A stretch of DNA of 64,000 bases from Microbulbifer guangxiensis (GTDB lineage Bacteria > Pseudomonadota > Gammaproteobacteria > Pseudomonadales > Cellvibrionaceae). The translations under genes were made by a program, and so were the position numbers. Positions 7,843 through 16,080 of this stretch are shown here, piece by piece. A model generated the notes under the pieces. The model saw nothing but the letters and a program-made list of their open reading frames with translations. It had not been told where the DNA came from and did not search any database. The stretch covers positions 691,997 through 755,996 of the forward strand of contig NZ_JAJSAQ010000001.1 of the NCBI RefSeq assembly GCF_021729075.1, in the 5' to 3' direction. Each line of letters begins with the position of its first letter. The first letter of the stretch is position 1.

Positions 7843-9275
7843 GACCAGGACTCCTTGTTACGTTTTGCAGCGGATAGCAGTGCGAGTTTTTCGATAGGAG
7901 CGGGCCAGACCGCCAGCGTCAGACGTGTCGCCCAGTGATCGAGGAAAAGGCCTGCGTGCAGCCAGTGGCGGAAGCGAACGCGTTTCGGTTCGGCCTGCGC
8001 CACAAACCCGGCGAACAGTAGCAGCGCGATGGCAGCCACCCACAGAGTCTCTGACCAACCGGGGGCAAACGGTGCCGGTAGCAGCGTCTCGAACAGGGTT
8101 TTCTGGACCAGATAAGCTACAGCGATGAGCAGCCCGCCCAGAGGTCCCACCATCACCAGTGTCAGAGCCAGCAGCGCCAGGGCCGCAGGGGTTACTCCAA
8201 GCAGCCAGAGACCGACACTTAAAGCCAGCGCCGGCAACAGCCGATAACGCCAGCGAGGGGGACCGGCCAGTTTCTGCGCCAACACCTTGTTCATGTTGTC
8301 CGCGGCGGCGAGAAAACCGTGCGCCTTGTAGCAGCTGTGCGCGGCCAGGTGCAGCAGCGCCAGGGCATGGAGGCCGAGGGCACATTCCAGCAGCATCAGG
8401 CCCATTTGTGCACTGGTCGACCAAGCCAGGCGTTCCTTGACGCTGGTCTGCAAACTCATGGCTAGGCTGGCCACAACCACCGTGAGCCCGGCAACCACCA
8501 GCACCAGCCATTGGGCCGCCAGCGATGCTGCCAACAACGGGGCAGCCAGAATCAGCAGGTAGCCTCCGAGGTTGATCACCCCTGCGTGCAGCAGTGCTGA
8601 AACCGGAGTCGGCGCCTCCACCACCTGAACCAACCAGCCGTGTACCGGCAGCTGTGCACACTTGATCAGTGCCGCAATCGCAATCAGCACGATCGCCACC
8701 CCCTGTTGCAGGGAGAGCATGCCGTCGGCGGAGAAAAGTTCATCGAGCCATGGGCTGCCGTGGTGCAGGTAGAGCAGCAGCAGCGCCACCCCCAGGGACA
8801 GCTCGGCCAGCCGCGCCAACAGGAACTTCTTGTGGGCGGCAAGTTGCGCCCGCGGGCGCTCGGGATAGAAGAGCAGCAAACTGTGCAGAGCCAAACTGAT
8901 GCCAACCCAACCGGCCAGCAGCATCAGGGCGTGGTTAGTGGTCACCACCAGCGCCACCCCGCCCAGCAGCCACAGCACGCGGCGCTGGAACACACCCAGC
9001 CGCGGCTCACCGGCGAGATAATTCCGCGAGAAGCGCAGTACCAGGAACCCGATGAAAGTGACGATCAGGGCCACCACCGGGCTCGCCGGGTGCGGGCTGA
9101 ACCAGCGGCCCGGGGCGAGATCGGTCAACCACTGCAAGGTGGCACTGCCCAGCGCTAGAGCCAGCGCCAGGCCGCCCATGCCGATCGCCACCGACCAGCG
9201 CACACGCAACAGTGCCGCCAGCGGGTAGAGCGATACCATTAGTGCCAACAGCCAGTCCAGTAAGTGTGCTTGCAT
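7839..9275 (-). CDS. dabB: DabB-type membrane subunit (NuoL/MrpA-like, Proton_antipo_M)
   Basis: Integral membrane cation channel subunit of the DAB inorganic-carbon pump, related to NuoL and MrpA. About 478 residues from the ATG at 9275; an upstream in-frame TTG at 9287 is less likely. Hydrophobic almost throughout, with about 12-14 membrane segments. The Proton_antipo_M core is recognisable: ALIKCAQLPVHGWLVQVVEAPTPVSALLHAGVINLGGYLL, followed by LAWSTSAQMGLMLLECALG and LLHLAAHSCYKAHGFLAA. Key channel residues are the Lys in IKCAQ and the Lys in YKAHGF. It is the first gene of dabBA and is transcribed divergently from the LysR gene across an 89-bp-class intergenic region. Confidence 0.92.
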   Translation of the reverse strand: MQAHLLDWLLALMVSLYPLAALLRVRWSVAIGMGGLALALALGSATLQWLTDLAPGRWFSPHPASPVVALIVTFIGFLVLRFSRNYLAGEPRLGVFQRRVLWLLGGVALVVTTNHALMLLAGWVGISLALHSLLLFYPERPRAQLAAHKKFLLARLAELSLGVALLLLYLHHGSPWLDELFSADGMLSLQQGVAIVLIAIAALIKCAQLPVHGWLVQVVEAPTPVSALLHAGVINLGGYLLILAAPLLAASLAAQWLVLVVAGLTVVVASLAMSLQTSVKERLAWSTSAQMGLMLLECALGLHALALLHLAAHSCYKAHGFLAAADNMNKVLAQKLAGPPRWRYRLLPALALSVGLWLLGVTPAALALLALTLVMVGPLGGLLIAVAYLVQKTLFETLLPAPFAPGWSETLWVAAIALLLFAGFVAQAEPKRVRFRHWLHAGLFLDHWATRLTLAVWPAPIEKLALLSAAKRNKESWS

Positions 9276-9358
9276 CCCAGTCCCCAAGGTCTATTTGCGA
9301 TGGGGCGCAGTATCCACAGGGACATGGGTTAGGTAAAATTGATATTAATTCACCAATC

Positions 9359-9375
9359 GTTCTCTAAAATAGAAC
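9359..9375. promoter_or_regulatory. Candidate LysR-type operator between dabB and lysR
   Basis: GTTCT-N7-AGAAC is a perfect 5-bp inverted repeat containing a T-N11-A LysR box. It directly abuts the regulator's ATG at 9377, so binding would cover its promoter and translation start. TAAAAT at 9365-9370 lies inside it as a possible -10 box for lysR. This is by-eye inference. Confidence 0.45.
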
Positions 9376-9376
9376 A

Positions 9377-10264
9377 ATGAGCCGACTGAACTATCACCAC
9401 CTCTACTACTTCTGGCAGGTTGCCCGGGGCGGCAACCTCACCCAGGTCGCCAACCAGCTGCATATCTCGCAGTCGGCCCTCTCCACCCAGATCCGCCAGC
9501 TCGAGGACAACCTGGGCCAGCAGCTCTTCAACCGCCAGGGACGCAAGCTGCAACTGACCGAAGCGGGGCAGCAGGTTCTCAGCTATGCCAACGACATCTT
9601 CAGGAAGGGGGAGGAACTCGAGGCGGTACTGAGACAGGGAATCAACCCGGTGCACCAGACGCTGCGCATCGGCATGGCCGCCACCATGTCGAGGAACTTT
9701 ATCGAGGTCTTTATCGCGCCGCTGCTGAGCGACCCGGATCAGCGCTTCAGCCTGCAGAGCCTGCCCATGCCCACCCTGCTGGACGGCCTTGCCAACCATG
9801 AGCTGGACCTGGTGCTCACCAACACCAACGTCGGCGACGACCCCCACCGCCCCTGGCAGGTACAACGGGTGGCCAGCCAGCCCCTCTCCGTGATCGGCCC
9901 CCCAGACCTGAAGCCAAATGCCGCCTTCCCGGAGGGTTACGCCGGGCTGCGCTGGCTGCTACCTGGCCTCCGCAGCGAAATGCGGCAGGCTTTCGATGCC
10001 TTCTGCAGCCTGTGGCAGTTCGACCCGCAAATCCAAGCAGAAGTGGACGATATGGCCATGCTGCGACTGCTGGCCCGGGACAGTGGCTCGGTGGCGGTGA
10101 TGCCCAGCGTGGTGGTGAGGGATGAACTGGCGAGCGGCAAGCTGGCGGTCTACTTCAAGCTGCCCGATGTATACGAGCACTTCTATGCGATTACCGTTAA
10201 CCGGCGACTGCAGCCGGATGCGCTGGACCTGCTGCTCAGCCAGCAGCGGCGGGGGTTTGATTAA
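9377..10264 (+). CDS. LysR-family transcriptional regulator of the dab operon
   Basis: 295 residues. An N-terminal winged helix-turn-helix occupies about residues 5-62 (LNYHHLYYFWQVARGGNLTQVANQLHISQSALSTQIRQLEDNLGQQLFNRQGRKLQLTEAG), followed by a periplasmic-binding-like effector domain from about residue 90 (TLRIGMAATMSR...). The NYHHLYYFWQVA start resembles the NhaR-like LysR subgroup. Divergent placement next to dabBA strongly suggests it senses inorganic-carbon status and controls that operon, as LysR proteins such as CcmR/CbbR do elsewhere; this is inference from position. There is no Shine-Dalgarno sequence upstream of the ATG at 9377. Confidence 0.88.
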   Translation: MSRLNYHHLYYFWQVARGGNLTQVANQLHISQSALSTQIRQLEDNLGQQLFNRQGRKLQLTEAGQQVLSYANDIFRKGEELEAVLRQGINPVHQTLRIGMAATMSRNFIEVFIAPLLSDPDQRFSLQSLPMPTLLDGLANHELDLVLTNTNVGDDPHRPWQVQRVASQPLSVIGPPDLKPNAAFPEGYAGLRWLLPGLRSEMRQAFDAFCSLWQFDPQIQAEVDDMAMLRLLARDSGSVAVMPSVVVRDELASGKLAVYFKLPDVYEHFYAITVNRRLQPDALDLLLSQQRRGFD

Positions 10265-10650
10265 CAGTAAAAAGTCAAAAATTTAGTGACAGCAGAACAA
10301 ACTTTGGAAGCATTGTCGGCAACCACACACCCAGCATGGCTATCGACTATAGCCCTACAGAAACCCATCCCATAACATCCTACCTGCCCGGTTATGGATG
10401 ATTCCGATTCCGAAGCTTGGACATCAGCAGCGAAGCCAGATCTTCATACCTGAGACCACCTCCATGTTGTGGAGCCAGCAATGCCAAAATCACCAATACC
10501 AATAATGCAGAAACGGAGAGGAGCTATCAATCATGGGGAAAATAAACCCCACACGCCATTCCAGTGGCGACAACCTGAATTTGATTTTTATGTCAATCTC
10601 TTAAGGCAGTAACCAATTCAAAGTTGAAGCAAGGCCTCGTGCATGGCCAT
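10265..10650. other. Intergenic region, no confident gene
   Basis: 386 bases, less GC-rich than the neighbourhood. It contains one micro-ORF (10533-10604, 23 codons) behind a strong GGAGAGGAG. A minus-strand frame reads like a short membrane segment (LLSVSALLVLVILALLAPQ, at about 10400-10525) but has no convincing start. It is probably decayed or foreign DNA, adjoining the mobile-element scar at 11260-11556. Confidence 0.4.
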
Positions 10651-11088
10651 TCAGGCTTTTTCCAGGCCATTTAAGACCGCGATTACTTTAGGGGGCAACT
10701 TCTCCTGCTTAGCCAGCCGAACCAATGATTCGCATGCCTGTAAGACCATACGTTCCTCAATATTTTTCATTGCCGCCCCTTCAGCATCAACCCTGAACTC
10801 AGTTAGCACCATTCTTTCCACAGGTGTGTCCATCTCATCATCCAGGGATTTGATCCACTTATTGAATTTTCCATAAGCCACTTCAACGTCAGACAACTCA
10901 GACGCGAATCTCGACCCACAGTACTTTAGTTTGGTACTTGCATTAAAAATAAACGATATTGCAAATACAAGCTCCTGATTATCGGTAACATATTGCATTG
11001 CCTCCTTATAGATTTCCTCTTCGCTTTGGGCACCTGCACAAACTGAGAATATAAAGATAAAAACTGCCAGAAAAATTCTCATAATCAC
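10651..11088 (-). CDS. Hypothetical secreted protein
   Basis: 145 residues. The N-terminus MIMRIFLAVFIFIFSVCAGA is a signal peptide; a Cys at about 17 without a good lipobox argues for cleavage after AGA rather than lipidation. The mature part is helical and charged (EEEIYKEAMQYVTDNQELVFAIS, WIKSLDDEMDTPVERMVLTEF, ESLVRLAKQEKLPPKVIAVLNGLEKA), with two cysteines (KYCGS, QACES) that could pair in the periplasm. I do not recognise the family. Codon use and base composition are more AT-rich than in flanking genes, and it sits beside transposase and integrase remnants, so lateral acquisition is likely. Confidence 0.62.
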   Translation of the reverse strand: MIMRIFLAVFIFIFSVCAGAQSEEEIYKEAMQYVTDNQELVFAISFIFNASTKLKYCGSRFASELSDVEVAYGKFNKWIKSLDDEMDTPVERMVLTEFRVDAEGAAMKNIEERMVLQACESLVRLAKQEKLPPKVIAVLNGLEKA

Positions 11089-11259
11089 TCCCCCTGAAAT
11101 TCTAACGATCCTATGGAAAACAGGACCAAACTGGATGACCCTACGGCTTTTTCTTGCTCACCGCATTGAACATGATTTGACCACTCCGCTTTTACATAAT
11201 CACTTATTCGACGCCATAGCAACTATTTTTGTGCAGAGGAGTGTCGATATCCCTGTGAG

Positions 11260-11382
11260 TCACTGAATCGCCCCGTACTTCATCAGTTTTTCGATGTTGT
11301 GTATCAAGTAAAATAATCGCACTTCGAAGAAGAGCTTGCGTTTGCCCTCGCTCACCTGCATGCGGGTATTCGAGAAAGTGCC
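11260..11382 (-). pseudogene. Transposase C-terminal remnant (IS1182-like)
   Basis: Read on the minus strand the segment gives GTFSNTRMQVSEGKRKLFF, then EVRLFYLIHNIEKLMKYGA, then IQ and a stop. The KVxxxxxLFxLxHNIEKL pattern is the usual C-terminus of IS1182-family DDE transposases. Only about 40 codons survive and nothing upstream on the minus strand continues the homology. The remnant is joined almost directly to a tyrosine-recombinase fragment on the other strand. Confidence 0.5.
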
Positions 11383-11388
11383 AGCTGC

Positions 11389-11556
11389 CATATGTTTCGG
11401 CATTCCTTTGCCATACGACTGATCACGTCAGGCATGGATATTTTTAATACCCAGGAATTACCCGGCCACAATGATGCCAATACCACGATGCTTTACCTCC
11501 ATGTCATCGGTATCCAGGAGCGGGTCGTAGTCAGCCTCCCGACTGACCCGTGGCTT
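11389..11556 (+). pseudogene. Tyrosine recombinase C-terminal fragment, integron-integrase-like
   Basis: The frame opens abruptly with HMFRHSFAIRLITSGMDIF, then NTQELPGHNDANTTMLYLHV, and continues IGIQERVVVSLPTD. This aligns with the last 60 residues of integron integrases (HxxRHSFATxLL..G.DIRTVQELLGHxDVSTTMIYTHV...GV.SPLD). The HxxR, GH and catalytic Tyr signatures are kept, but the N-terminal 80 percent is missing and substitutions such as ELPGH suggest decay. The frame runs on without homology to about 11760, overlapping the start of rdgC. Confidence 0.6.
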
Positions 11557-11749
11557 AGATTCAGGAAAATATCGGCAAGCCCAATTTGGTCGAATTTTAC
11601 CCAGCCCCTTCCTCGACCAGCATACTCAAGCCATGATCCTATTGTTGACTCGGCAGTTACCCGGAACTGGCGCTTTGCTCTAGCCCCACCTCGCCTGATT
11701 CCGCATAATTGCCGGCCGATGAAAAGAATCCCAACAGACGGCCCGTTGT

Positions 11750-12739
11750 ATGTGGTTTAAGAATCTGCGCGTTTACCGCCTCACCAAAGAATTTGACCTT
11801 TCTGCCGAAAAATTGAACGAACTGCTGGAGCCGCAGGCGTTTGTGCCCTGTGGCAGCCAGGATGCCGCCCGCTATGGCTGGGTACCACCGCTGGGCCGCC
11901 ACGGTAGCGAGCTTGTCCATGCCACCAACGGCTACCTGATGGTGTGCGCCAAGAAGCAGGAGAAAGTCATCCCTGCCGGCGTCGTCAACGAGAAAGTCGA
12001 GGAACGGGCCCAGGCCATTTCCGAGAAGGAACACCGCCAGGTGGGCCGCAAGGAGAAACAGAACCTGAAGGACGAGGTGCTGCTTGAGATGCGCCCCAAG
12101 GCCTTTGCCCGCTCACGCCTGCACTATGCCTATATCGCACCGCGGGACGGCTGGGTGGTGGTGGATGCCTCGTCCGCGTCTGCCGCTGAGGAGCTGCTGG
12201 AACACCTGCGCGAGGCCCTCAGCAGCCTGGCGGTAATCCCGCTGTCCGCCAAGAATCTGCCCCAGCAGGCCATGACCCACTGGCTCACGGCACCTGAGGC
12301 CCCGGTCAACTTTGAATTCGGCCACGAGTGCGAACTGCGCGACCCCAAAGACAGTGGCAGCGTGATCCGCTGCAAGAATCAGGACCTCTGCGCCGAAGAG
12401 ATCCACAATCACCTGGTGGCCGGGATGCAGGTGCACAAGCTGGGGCTGGTCTGGAACGGCGGTGTCGAGTTCGTGGTGGATCACCAGCTGTCCCTGAAGC
12501 GGGTCAAGTTCAGTGATGAACTGGTCGAGAAGGCGGACAGCGCCGACAGCGAGAATGCCGCCCAACGTTTCGATGCCGATTTCTCGGTCATGACTCTGGA
12601 GATCTCCGCCCTGCTCACCGACCTGGTGGCCGCGTTCGGTGGTGCCGGCGAGGGCGCCAGTGTGGAGGAGATTGTCGCCCGCGCCAACCGCACCGAGCAG
12701 GACCAGCTGGCGGCAGAGGTGGAGGAAGTGGAGCTCTGA
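11750..12739 (+). CDS. rdgC: Recombination-associated protein RdgC
   Basis: Ring-shaped dimeric DNA-binding protein that modulates RecA-dependent recombination and replication restart. 329 residues (E. coli RdgC is 303). Family hallmarks: the start MWFKNLRVYRL, GWVPPLGRHGSELVHATNGYLMVCAKKQEKVIPAGVVNE, KAFARSRLHYAYIAPRDGWVVVDASS, ALSSLAVIPLSAKN, CELRDPKDSGSVIRCKNQDL and KLGLVWNGGVEFVVDHQLSLKRVKF. The C-terminus has an extra acidic tail (EVEEVEL). It is followed after 18 bases by a GNAT gene on the same strand, likely cotranscribed. Confidence 0.95.
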   Translation: MWFKNLRVYRLTKEFDLSAEKLNELLEPQAFVPCGSQDAARYGWVPPLGRHGSELVHATNGYLMVCAKKQEKVIPAGVVNEKVEERAQAISEKEHRQVGRKEKQNLKDEVLLEMRPKAFARSRLHYAYIAPRDGWVVVDASSASAAEELLEHLREALSSLAVIPLSAKNLPQQAMTHWLTAPEAPVNFEFGHECELRDPKDSGSVIRCKNQDLCAEEIHNHLVAGMQVHKLGLVWNGGVEFVVDHQLSLKRVKFSDELVEKADSADSENAAQRFDADFSVMTLEISALLTDLVAAFGGAGEGASVEEIVARANRTEQDQLAAEVEEVEL

Positions 12740-12757
12740 CGCCCATCCCACTTCCCG

Positions 12758-13225
12758 ATGCGTATAGATAACCTGAGCGACCAACCCACTGCCGTCGATA
12801 TGCTGGCCAGCTGGCACTTTGACGAGTGGCGGCATCTATACCCAGACGAGACCCATACAGACTTTGCCGAAGACCTGCGCCGCTCACTCGAGCGGGGAGC
12901 AGTTCCGGCTACCTGGGTGCTGGTCGATGACGAGGGTGTCTGGGGTTCCGCCTCGGTGCTCGAGCAGGACATGGAAACCAACCGCGAGCTGGGGCCGTGG
13001 CTTGCCAATGTGTACGTCCATCCCCGCCACCGTGGCCGCGGCCTGGGCAGTCAGCTGATCCGGCATGTGATGGCACAGTGTCAGGCCCGTGGCCTGCCGG
13101 CACTTTACCTGTTCACACCGGGTCAGGAGATTTTCTACGAGACCCTGGGCTGGCAGCGGCTGCGCCGCGAGCGCTATCACGGCGAGGTGGTCACCATCAT
13201 GCAGGCCCGCCTCGGAGAAGATTGA
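12758..13225 (+). CDS. GNAT-family N-acetyltransferase
   Basis: 155 residues with a GNAT fold: LADFDEWRHLYPD-like N-terminal region, a central beta-hairpin (WVLVDDEGVWGSASVLEQDM), and the acetyl-CoA-binding motif NVYVHPRHRGRGLGSQLIRHVMAQCQARGLPALYLFT at about residues 86-120, with the R/Q-x-x-G-x-G/A loop RGRGLG. The tail ETLGWQRLRRERYHGEVVTIM is typical. The substrate is unknown. It lies 18 bases after rdgC and shares the bidirectional terminator at 13327-13355 with the convergent gnd gene. Confidence 0.85.
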   Translation: MRIDNLSDQPTAVDMLASWHFDEWRHLYPDETHTDFAEDLRRSLERGAVPATWVLVDDEGVWGSASVLEQDMETNRELGPWLANVYVHPRHRGRGLGSQLIRHVMAQCQARGLPALYLFTPGQEIFYETLGWQRLRRERYHGEVVTIMQARLGED

Positions 13226-13326
13226 CGGCGGCCCACCCTGTCCGCGGTCGTCAACGATATATTCCGGCATTTCCCCGGCGGCCGCTAACCGAGCTCAGTC
13301 TCAACAGCACTGCTGGCGCCACGCAT

Positions 13327-13355
13327 AAAAAACCCCGGGCCAGCTGGGTTTTTTT
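13327..13355. terminator. Bidirectional terminator between GNAT gene and gnd
   Basis: AAAAAACCC...GGGTTTTTTT gives a GC stem flanked by A and T tracts, so it can terminate from both strands. Confidence 0.75.
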
Positions 13356-13369
13356 ATTGAGCGTCGATG

Positions 13370-14896
13370 TCAGACCTTGACCATCGGCCGGCCTTTCTCG
13401 CTCCACTGCACGTGGTATTTTTCGTTCTCCGGCCGATCGACCCGGGAGAAGGTATGCGCACCGAAGAAATCCCGCTGCGCCTGCAGCAGGTTGGCGGGCA
13501 GGGATTCGCGGCGGAAAGCGTCGTAATAACTAAGTGCTGAGGACAGGGCCGGCACCGGGATACCGCGCAGACTGGCATCCGCCACCGCCCGGCGCCAGTT
13601 ACCCTGGTTGGAGGCGATCTGCTCGATGAAGAAATCATCCAGCAGCAGGTTGGAAAGCTTGATGTCCCGCTCATAGGCGTCACTGATGGACTGCAGGAAG
13701 ACGGCGCGGATGATGCAGCCGGCGCGCCAGATGCGGGCGATTTCGGCGAAATTCAGCTGCCAGCCCTGCTCCCGCGCCGCCAGTTTCATCAGGTCAAAGC
13801 CCTGTGCGTAGACACAGATCTTGGCGCAGTAGAGTGCATCGTGCAGCTGTTGAATTGCCTCGGCGCGCTCGGCCTCTGGCACCGGCTGAATGTCGGGGCC
13901 GTGCAGTTTCTTCGCCGCACGCCCACGCAGGACCTTGCGGGTAGAGAGTGAGCGGGCAAAGACCGCCTCGGCAATACTCGGCGCCGGGCAGCCGACTTCC
14001 AGGCTGCTGACTGCGGTCCAAAGGCCGGTGCCCTTCTGGCCGGCCCGATCGAGAATGATATCCACCAGCGGCTGCCGGGTTTCAGCGTCTACCGTGGCCA
14101 GCACCTCGGCGCTGATATCGATCAGGTAACTATTCAGCTTGCCCTCATTCCACTCGCGGAAGACTGCGGCAATCTCTGCCGGGGTCATCTCCAGCGCGCT
14201 ACGCATCACATCGTAAGCCTCGCAGATCATCTGCATGTCGGCGTATTCGATGCCGTTGTGCACCATTTTCACGAAATGGCCCGAACCGATGGGGCCGATA
14301 TAGGCGGCGCAGGGCTCGCCCTCGGTGACCGGGTTGCCCGGCTCGAAGCGCTCGATGGGCTGGCCGCTGCCCGGGTCGACCTTGGCGGCGATGGCATGCC
14401 AGATAGGCTCGATACGGGCCCAGGCATAAGGATCGCCACTGGGCATCAACGAGGCGCCAAAGCGGGCGCCCACCTCACCGCCGGAGACGGCAGTGGTAAA
14501 GAAGATCAGTTTGCCCTCATAGCGCTTGCAGCGCGTCACCGAATCGGTCCACAGGCTGTTGCCGGTATCCACCACGATATCGTCCGCCTTGAGGCCGGCA
14601 TCCAGAAGCTTGTTACACACGTCGTCCACCGGGGCACCGGCGGGCACGGAGAGTATCACCAGGTGCGGGGCTTTTACCCGGGAAAGGAGTTCGGTGTAGG
14701 AGTTGCAGGTCTCGACGCGGGCCGGCTGGTCACCGCGCTCGCGGGCATCCTGTTCCAGCAGCGCATCCAGCTTGTGGTGATCCAGGTCGAAGGCGCAGAC
14801 ACGGTAGCCGTTGTCGGCCAGGTTGAGGATCAGGTTCTTGCCCATCACCCCCGCGCCGATAAAACCAATGTCACACAAAGCGTCAGAATCAGCCAT
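13370..14896 (-). CDS. gnd: 6-phosphogluconate dehydrogenase, decarboxylating
   Basis: Oxidative decarboxylation of 6-phosphogluconate to ribulose-5-phosphate with NADP+ (pentose phosphate pathway, cytoplasm). 508 residues. The Rossmann fold begins GFIGAGVMGKNLILNLADNGYRVCAFD; then come the substrate motif GNPVTEGEPCAAYIGPIGSGHFVKMVHNGIEYADMQMICEAYDVM (with catalytic Lys in HFVKMVHNG) and the C-terminal domain DRAGQKGTGLWTA, WRAGCIIRAVFL, ALSYYDAFR and AQRDFFGAHTF, ending in VQWSEKGRPMVKV. It is the long E. coli-type enzyme. No zwf or edd gene is nearby. Confidence 0.96.
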   Translation of the reverse strand: MADSDALCDIGFIGAGVMGKNLILNLADNGYRVCAFDLDHHKLDALLEQDARERGDQPARVETCNSYTELLSRVKAPHLVILSVPAGAPVDDVCNKLLDAGLKADDIVVDTGNSLWTDSVTRCKRYEGKLIFFTTAVSGGEVGARFGASLMPSGDPYAWARIEPIWHAIAAKVDPGSGQPIERFEPGNPVTEGEPCAAYIGPIGSGHFVKMVHNGIEYADMQMICEAYDVMRSALEMTPAEIAAVFREWNEGKLNSYLIDISAEVLATVDAETRQPLVDIILDRAGQKGTGLWTAVSSLEVGCPAPSIAEAVFARSLSTRKVLRGRAAKKLHGPDIQPVPEAERAEAIQQLHDALYCAKICVYAQGFDLMKLAAREQGWQLNFAEIARIWRAGCIIRAVFLQSISDAYERDIKLSNLLLDDFFIEQIASNQGNWRRAVADASLRGIPVPALSSALSYYDAFRRESLPANLLQAQRDFFGAHTFSRVDRPENEKYHVQWSEKGRPMVKV

Positions 14897-15140
14897 GGAT
14901 TGCCCCTGATTTGGTGGATACAGCTCAAAAGGGTGCGGAGTATAGCAACATGCCTCTTATGGCGGGAGCCTGGAGCAATACAGCGCTGTTGCCCTTTGTC
15001 CCGCCACGGCCAGCCCTCCCTGCGGCTAGTGCACTCCGTCAGCATTCAGCATAGAAGTGTTCCGGTAAACGTCCCCCGGGGCTATCGGTTCACAGGAAGG
15101 GGACAGACCAGGGGGCCGGCCTTCCGTTGCGCAGGCTGGC

Positions 15141-15923
15141 CTACTCGGGAAACTCGCCGTGCCGCCCGGCGCCACGGGTAAAACGCGCTGCGCCGTCAAT
15201 GGCCTCCTCCAACACCACCGGGTAGCCACCCCGCCCCTCGGCTTCCAGGGCGGAATTGAGATCGAGGTCCCACTGGCGGTAGGCCGAAGCGCGGTCAGCA
15301 CGCAAGCACTGCTGCGGGAACGCTGCGATCCGGGCGGCCATCTCAAGGGCAGCACCCAGGGCTTCGCCCTCGCCAACCAGTCGATTGGCCAGGCCCATCT
15401 GCAGGGCCTCCCCGGCATCGACCGGACGGCCGGTCAGGATCATGTCCATGGCCCGACCGTGGCCGACTATCCGCGGCAAGCGCACCGTGCCGCCATCAAT
15501 CAGGGGCACCCCCCAGCGGCGACAGAAAACACCAAAGACTGCCGTCGGATCCGCCACCCGCAGGTCGCACATCAGCGCCAGTTCCAGCCCCCCCGCTACC
15601 GCATAGCCGGAGACCGCAGCAATGACCGGCTTGCTGAGCAGCATCCGCGTCGGCCCCATGGGACCAGGCCCCGTACCGGTGGGCTCGACGGGGTTGCGGC
15701 GGCGGGGATCGCCCAGTGCCCCCAGGTCGGCACCGGCACAGAAATGGCCCCCGCTGCCGGTCAACACGGCGACAGCCAGCTCCTCCCTCTGCTCGAACTC
15801 CTCGAAGGCCTGACGCAACTGCGCTGCCGTGGGTCCATCCACCGCATTGCGCACCTCAGGCCGACACAGGCGGATGATGAACACAGCACCATCGCTCTCG
15901 GTGACAACAGATTGCTGGACCAC
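15141..15923 (-). CDS. Enoyl-CoA hydratase/isomerase (crotonase) family protein
   Basis: 260 residues of the crotonase fold. The oxyanion-hole segments are VLTGSGGHFCAGADLGALG at about 55-72 and KPVIAAVSGYAVAGGLELALMCDLRVA at about 98-124, with GLELALMCD the classic signature. FGVFCRRWGVPLIDGGTVRLPRIVG follows; its position usually holding a hydratase Glu is not conserved in a form I can assign, so the exact reaction (hydratase, isomerase or other) is open. It starts at GTG 15923 with GAGG about 5 bases upstream. It is monocistronic and divergent from the erythromycin-esterase-like gene. Confidence 0.88.
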   Translation of the reverse strand: MVQQSVVTESDGAVFIIRLCRPEVRNAVDGPTAAQLRQAFEEFEQREELAVAVLTGSGGHFCAGADLGALGDPRRRNPVEPTGTGPGPMGPTRMLLSKPVIAAVSGYAVAGGLELALMCDLRVADPTAVFGVFCRRWGVPLIDGGTVRLPRIVGHGRAMDMILTGRPVDAGEALQMGLANRLVGEGEALGAALEMAARIAAFPQQCLRADRASAYRQWDLDLNSALEAEGRGGYPVVLEEAIDGAARFTRGAGRHGEFPE

Positions 15924-16080
15924 GGCAGCCTCACTGGTGGCAGAAACACGCTCCCATGCTAAACCGCGCGGTCAGCGGGAGAAAGCACCAGTCCGTGAAG
16001 CGCCAAGACTCACCCTACAATCCGTCTGCAAATGGGCAGCCCCGCTGACAGGCAGGAGACAACTGCAGGACTTTCTATCT

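Noticed and set aside
10533-10604. 23-codon micro-ORF behind GGAGAGGAG
   Set aside because: Good ribosome-binding site and spacing, but the peptide has no homology or composition signal and the region is decayed; it may be chance.
15829-16080. N-terminal extension of the erythromycin-esterase-like gene
   Set aside because: It would overlap the divergent crotonase gene and its residues lack family similarity; ATG 16081 has a ribosome-binding site and gives the expected N-terminus.
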